Below are positions 62,700 through 64,000 of a stretch of 64,000 nt of DNA, one piece after another. The notes under the pieces were generated by a model. It was not told where the DNA came from. It searched no databases and worked only from the letters and a program-made list of their open reading frames with translations. The stretch covers positions 1 through 64,000 of the forward strand of contig DATGMD010000029.1 in the NCBI GenBank assembly GCA_035293805.1. The letters run 5' to 3'. Within the stretch, counting starts at the first letter, position 1. Each line of letters begins with the position of its first letter. The position numbers were made by a program, and so were the translations under genes. The DNA is from JAJPHF01 sp035293805 (GTDB taxonomy: Bacteria; Chloroflexota; UBA6077; JAJPHF01).

Positions 62700-63125
62700 G
62701 TGAGGTGGCTCGTAGGATTCGCGCTAGGCGTGCTGGGCGGCTGGGCGCTCGGGTGGGCGGCCGGCCCCCGGGGCGCGCGACTGAGAGACGCGGGGCCGCG
62801 CTGGCTGGGGGTGGCGGGGCCGGGCGCCGCCGACTCGGGGGGACGAGCAGGCGGCGCCCGGCGCTACGATGGCCTGCTCGAAGACGATCGCCTGACGCGG
62901 GTGGCGCGCAAGCGTATTCTTGAGCGCGACGTCGACGACCGGCGCGTGGACGTGACGACCGTGGACGGGGTGATGTACCTGCGGGGGCGGCCACGCACGA
63001 GCCAGGACGCGGCGGCGATTGTGGACGTGGCGGAAACCACGCCTGGCGTGACGAAGGTGGTGAACGAGCTGAAGCCGCTCGACCAGGAGGAGAGCGCGGC
63101 CCCGGCGACGAAGAGCGGGGCGTAG
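62700..63125 (+). CDS. BON domain protein with N-terminal membrane segment
   Basis: 141 aa. The N-terminus (VGFALGVLGGWALGWAAG) is a signal anchor. Residues 65-125 form a BON domain (LTRVARKRILERDVDDRRVDVTTVDGVMYLRGRPRTSQDAAAIVDVAETTPGVTKVVNEL), a small alpha/beta fold linked to membrane or phospholipid interaction. GGGAGGC precedes GTG 62700. It is divergent from rpoN, with the perfect palindrome at 63160-63203 after it. Confidence 0.85.
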   Translation: MRWLVGFALGVLGGWALGWAAGPRGARLRDAGPRWLGVAGPGAADSGGRAGGARRYDGLLEDDRLTRVARKRILERDVDDRRVDVTTVDGVMYLRGRPRTSQDAAAIVDVAETTPGVTKVVNELKPLDQEESAAPATKSGA

Positions 63126-63159
63126 CGCGAGCCAGGCCTCGTCCGGTAACTCACCTGGG

Positions 63160-63203
63160 GACACGCCGAAGCGGCGCCCCCGGGGGCGCCGCTTCGGCGT
63201 GTC
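63160..63203. terminator. 22-bp perfect palindrome between convergent genes
   Basis: Arms 63160-63181 and 63182-63203 are exact reverse complements with no spacer (gacacgccgaagcggcgccc and its mirror). It lies between the BON gene and the leftward gene ending at 63224, so it can terminate both. Confidence 0.75.
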
Positions 63204-63223
63204 TGTGCGTGCATGGGATGCGC

Positions 63224-63571
63224 TTAGAGGGATTTGATCGCCTTCTCGGCGCGTCGGAAGCCGTCGTCTACCATGTCCTCGACTTCCTCGAGGATTCCGA
63301 GCAAGGCAGGCTTTAGCTCCGGCAACACCCGGTCCACCAGGAACTCACGGGCAGCCTCCGTGCGCTCCTCGTTGAAGGCGAGGTCGCGGGCGCGGCCCCA
63401 GGCGCGGCCCGAGATGGTTTCCGGCTCGGGGGGCGGTGGTGCCTGCCTGCGGCGCAGCATGAAGGCGGCGGCACCGGCGACCAGTGCGGCGCCGACGATG
63501 GCAGCCACGGCCATGGTGGGGCTGCCGCCTTCCTCTTCCAGGTCGTCCAGGGTCTCTAGGTTGTCGACCAT
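63224..63571 (-). CDS. Small membrane protein (YtxH-like layout)
   Basis: 115 aa: acidic N-terminus (MVDNLETLDDLEEEGG), one membrane helix (TMAVAAIVGAALVAGAAAFML, residues 19-39), a basic stop-transfer RRR, a Pro-rich hinge and a long amphipathic helix (AREFLVDRVLPELKPALLGILEEVEDMVDDGFRRAEKAI). This resembles YtxH-type stress or envelope proteins in layout only. GGGAG lies upstream of ATG 63571. Function unknown. Confidence 0.72.
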   Translation of the reverse strand: MVDNLETLDDLEEEGGSPTMAVAAIVGAALVAGAAAFMLRRRQAPPPPEPETISGRAWGRARDLAFNEERTEAAREFLVDRVLPELKPALLGILEEVEDMVDDGFRRAEKAIKSL

Positions 63572-63674
63572 GGGCTCTCACTACTCCCTTCCGGTGTGAC
63601 GCCGGCGCAGGCGGCGCGATGTCGTGGCCACGCGGCCGGACAGACGCCGCGGCAAGCCGGGGCCGCGGACCCAC

Positions 63675-64000
63675 TCAGTCGCTGGCTAGCCCGTGCTCTG
63701 CCAACTTGCGTTCCAGGGCGGCCAGGTCGAGCCCGAGGAGCTTCGCCGCCTGGTGCCGATTGCCGCGGCTCCGCTCCAGCGCGTGGCCCACGAGGTAGGA
63801 CTCAATGCCGGCCATGATCTGCGCCAAGTCTTGCCCCTGCTGCAATTTCTGGTCCAGGTTGATCACCCCGACCTCGCCGGAAGGATCGACCTGCAGGTGC
63901 TCGCGCGTGATCACGCCTCCCTGAGACATCACGACGGCTCGTTGGACGGCGTGCTCCAGCTCGCGCACGTTGCCGGGCCACTGGTGCTCCAGCAGCGCCT
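63675..64000 (-). CDS. Sigma-54-dependent activator, C-terminal part (runs off the window)
   Basis: The visible 108 residues begin ALLEHQWPGNVRELEHAVQRAVVM, the end of the AAA+ domain of bacterial enhancer-binding proteins (sensor II, WPGNVREL), and end with a Fis-type helix-turn-helix (ALERSRGNRHQAAKLLGLDLAALERKLAEHGLASD). The gene starts to the right of the window. Together with rpoN 1.2 kb away it indicates active sigma-54 control. The sensory domain is not visible. Confidence 0.9.
   Translation of the reverse strand, partial: ALLEHQWPGNVRELEHAVQRAVVMSQGGVITREHLQVDPSGEVGVINLDQKLQQGQDLAQIMAGIESYLVGHALERSRGNRHQAAKLLGLDLAALERKLAEHGLASD

Noticed and set aside
61090..64000. Sigma-54 (-24/-12) promoters near rpoN and the activator gene
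   Set aside because: I looked by eye for TGGCAC-N5-TTGC patterns and found no convincing match. The search was not exhaustive, so absence is not claimed.

Overview
The window is a GC-rich (roughly 70 percent by eye) bacterial chromosome segment with short intergenic gaps, frequent GTG and TTG starts and many secreted proteins carrying Thr/Pro or Ala/Pro linkers. Several features fit the Chloroflexota, probably a Thermomicrobia-like or related uncultured lineage: a type 2 isopentenyl diphosphate isomerase, a fused ferredoxin/NrfD protein, LVIVD and NHL propeller proteins, a rpoN gene, and interspersed GC-rich mini-repeats. The lineage is inferred from gene content, not proven. No rRNA, tRNA, CRISPR array or prophage was recognised. 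The only mobile-element trace is a transposase tail at the left edge.

Layout. 1-8 kb: a transposase tail, a propeller lipoprotein, a metallo-beta-lactamase/pseudo-receiver/cyclic-nucleotide-binding fusion, a LON-domain protein, a glycerophosphodiesterase, a HEPN protein with an overlapping partner, and fni. 8.4-20 kb: a block of exported proteins (BNR lipoprotein, 1309-aa Ig-like/glycine-rich protein, three orphan secreted proteins, an SNase-like/HExxH protein, a proline-rich protein). This is the most novel-looking part of the window. 20-31 kb: a UbiD-family decarboxylase, a pentapeptide-repeat exported protein, a tiny membrane protein, a Tat lipoprotein solute-binding protein, an LVIVD propeller, a pyrF-DUF951-MFS overlap cluster and a glycosyltransferase.

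31-44 kb is the redox core: an enoyl-CoA hydratase faces etfA/etfB/etfD, which would pass acyl-CoA electrons to the quinone pool. Then come an ornithine-cyclodeaminase-like protein and a molybdenum-enzyme operon (fused 4x[4Fe-4S]-NrfD subunit, Mo-bisPGD catalytic subunit, NHL protein, TorD-like chaperone). 44-53 kb: a 44-aa peptide gene, a NIF3-like pair, DUF402, a double cupredoxin, a DtxR-type repressor, a large fibronectin-like surface protein and a GT-C membrane protein. 53-57.5 kb: two tandem glycosidase-like proteins, a small unknown protein and an SDR. 57.5-64 kb: argG-argH-GNAT, rpoN with a zinc-ribbon insertion, a BON protein, a small membrane protein, and the tail of a sigma-54 activator running off the right edge.

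DNA-level signals include several sigma70 promoters with extended -10 elements (one giving a leaderless mRNA), palindromes over promoters at 1.85, 44.06, 46.7 and 62.55 kb, very long perfect inverted repeats at gene ends, and at least four interspersed repeat families.
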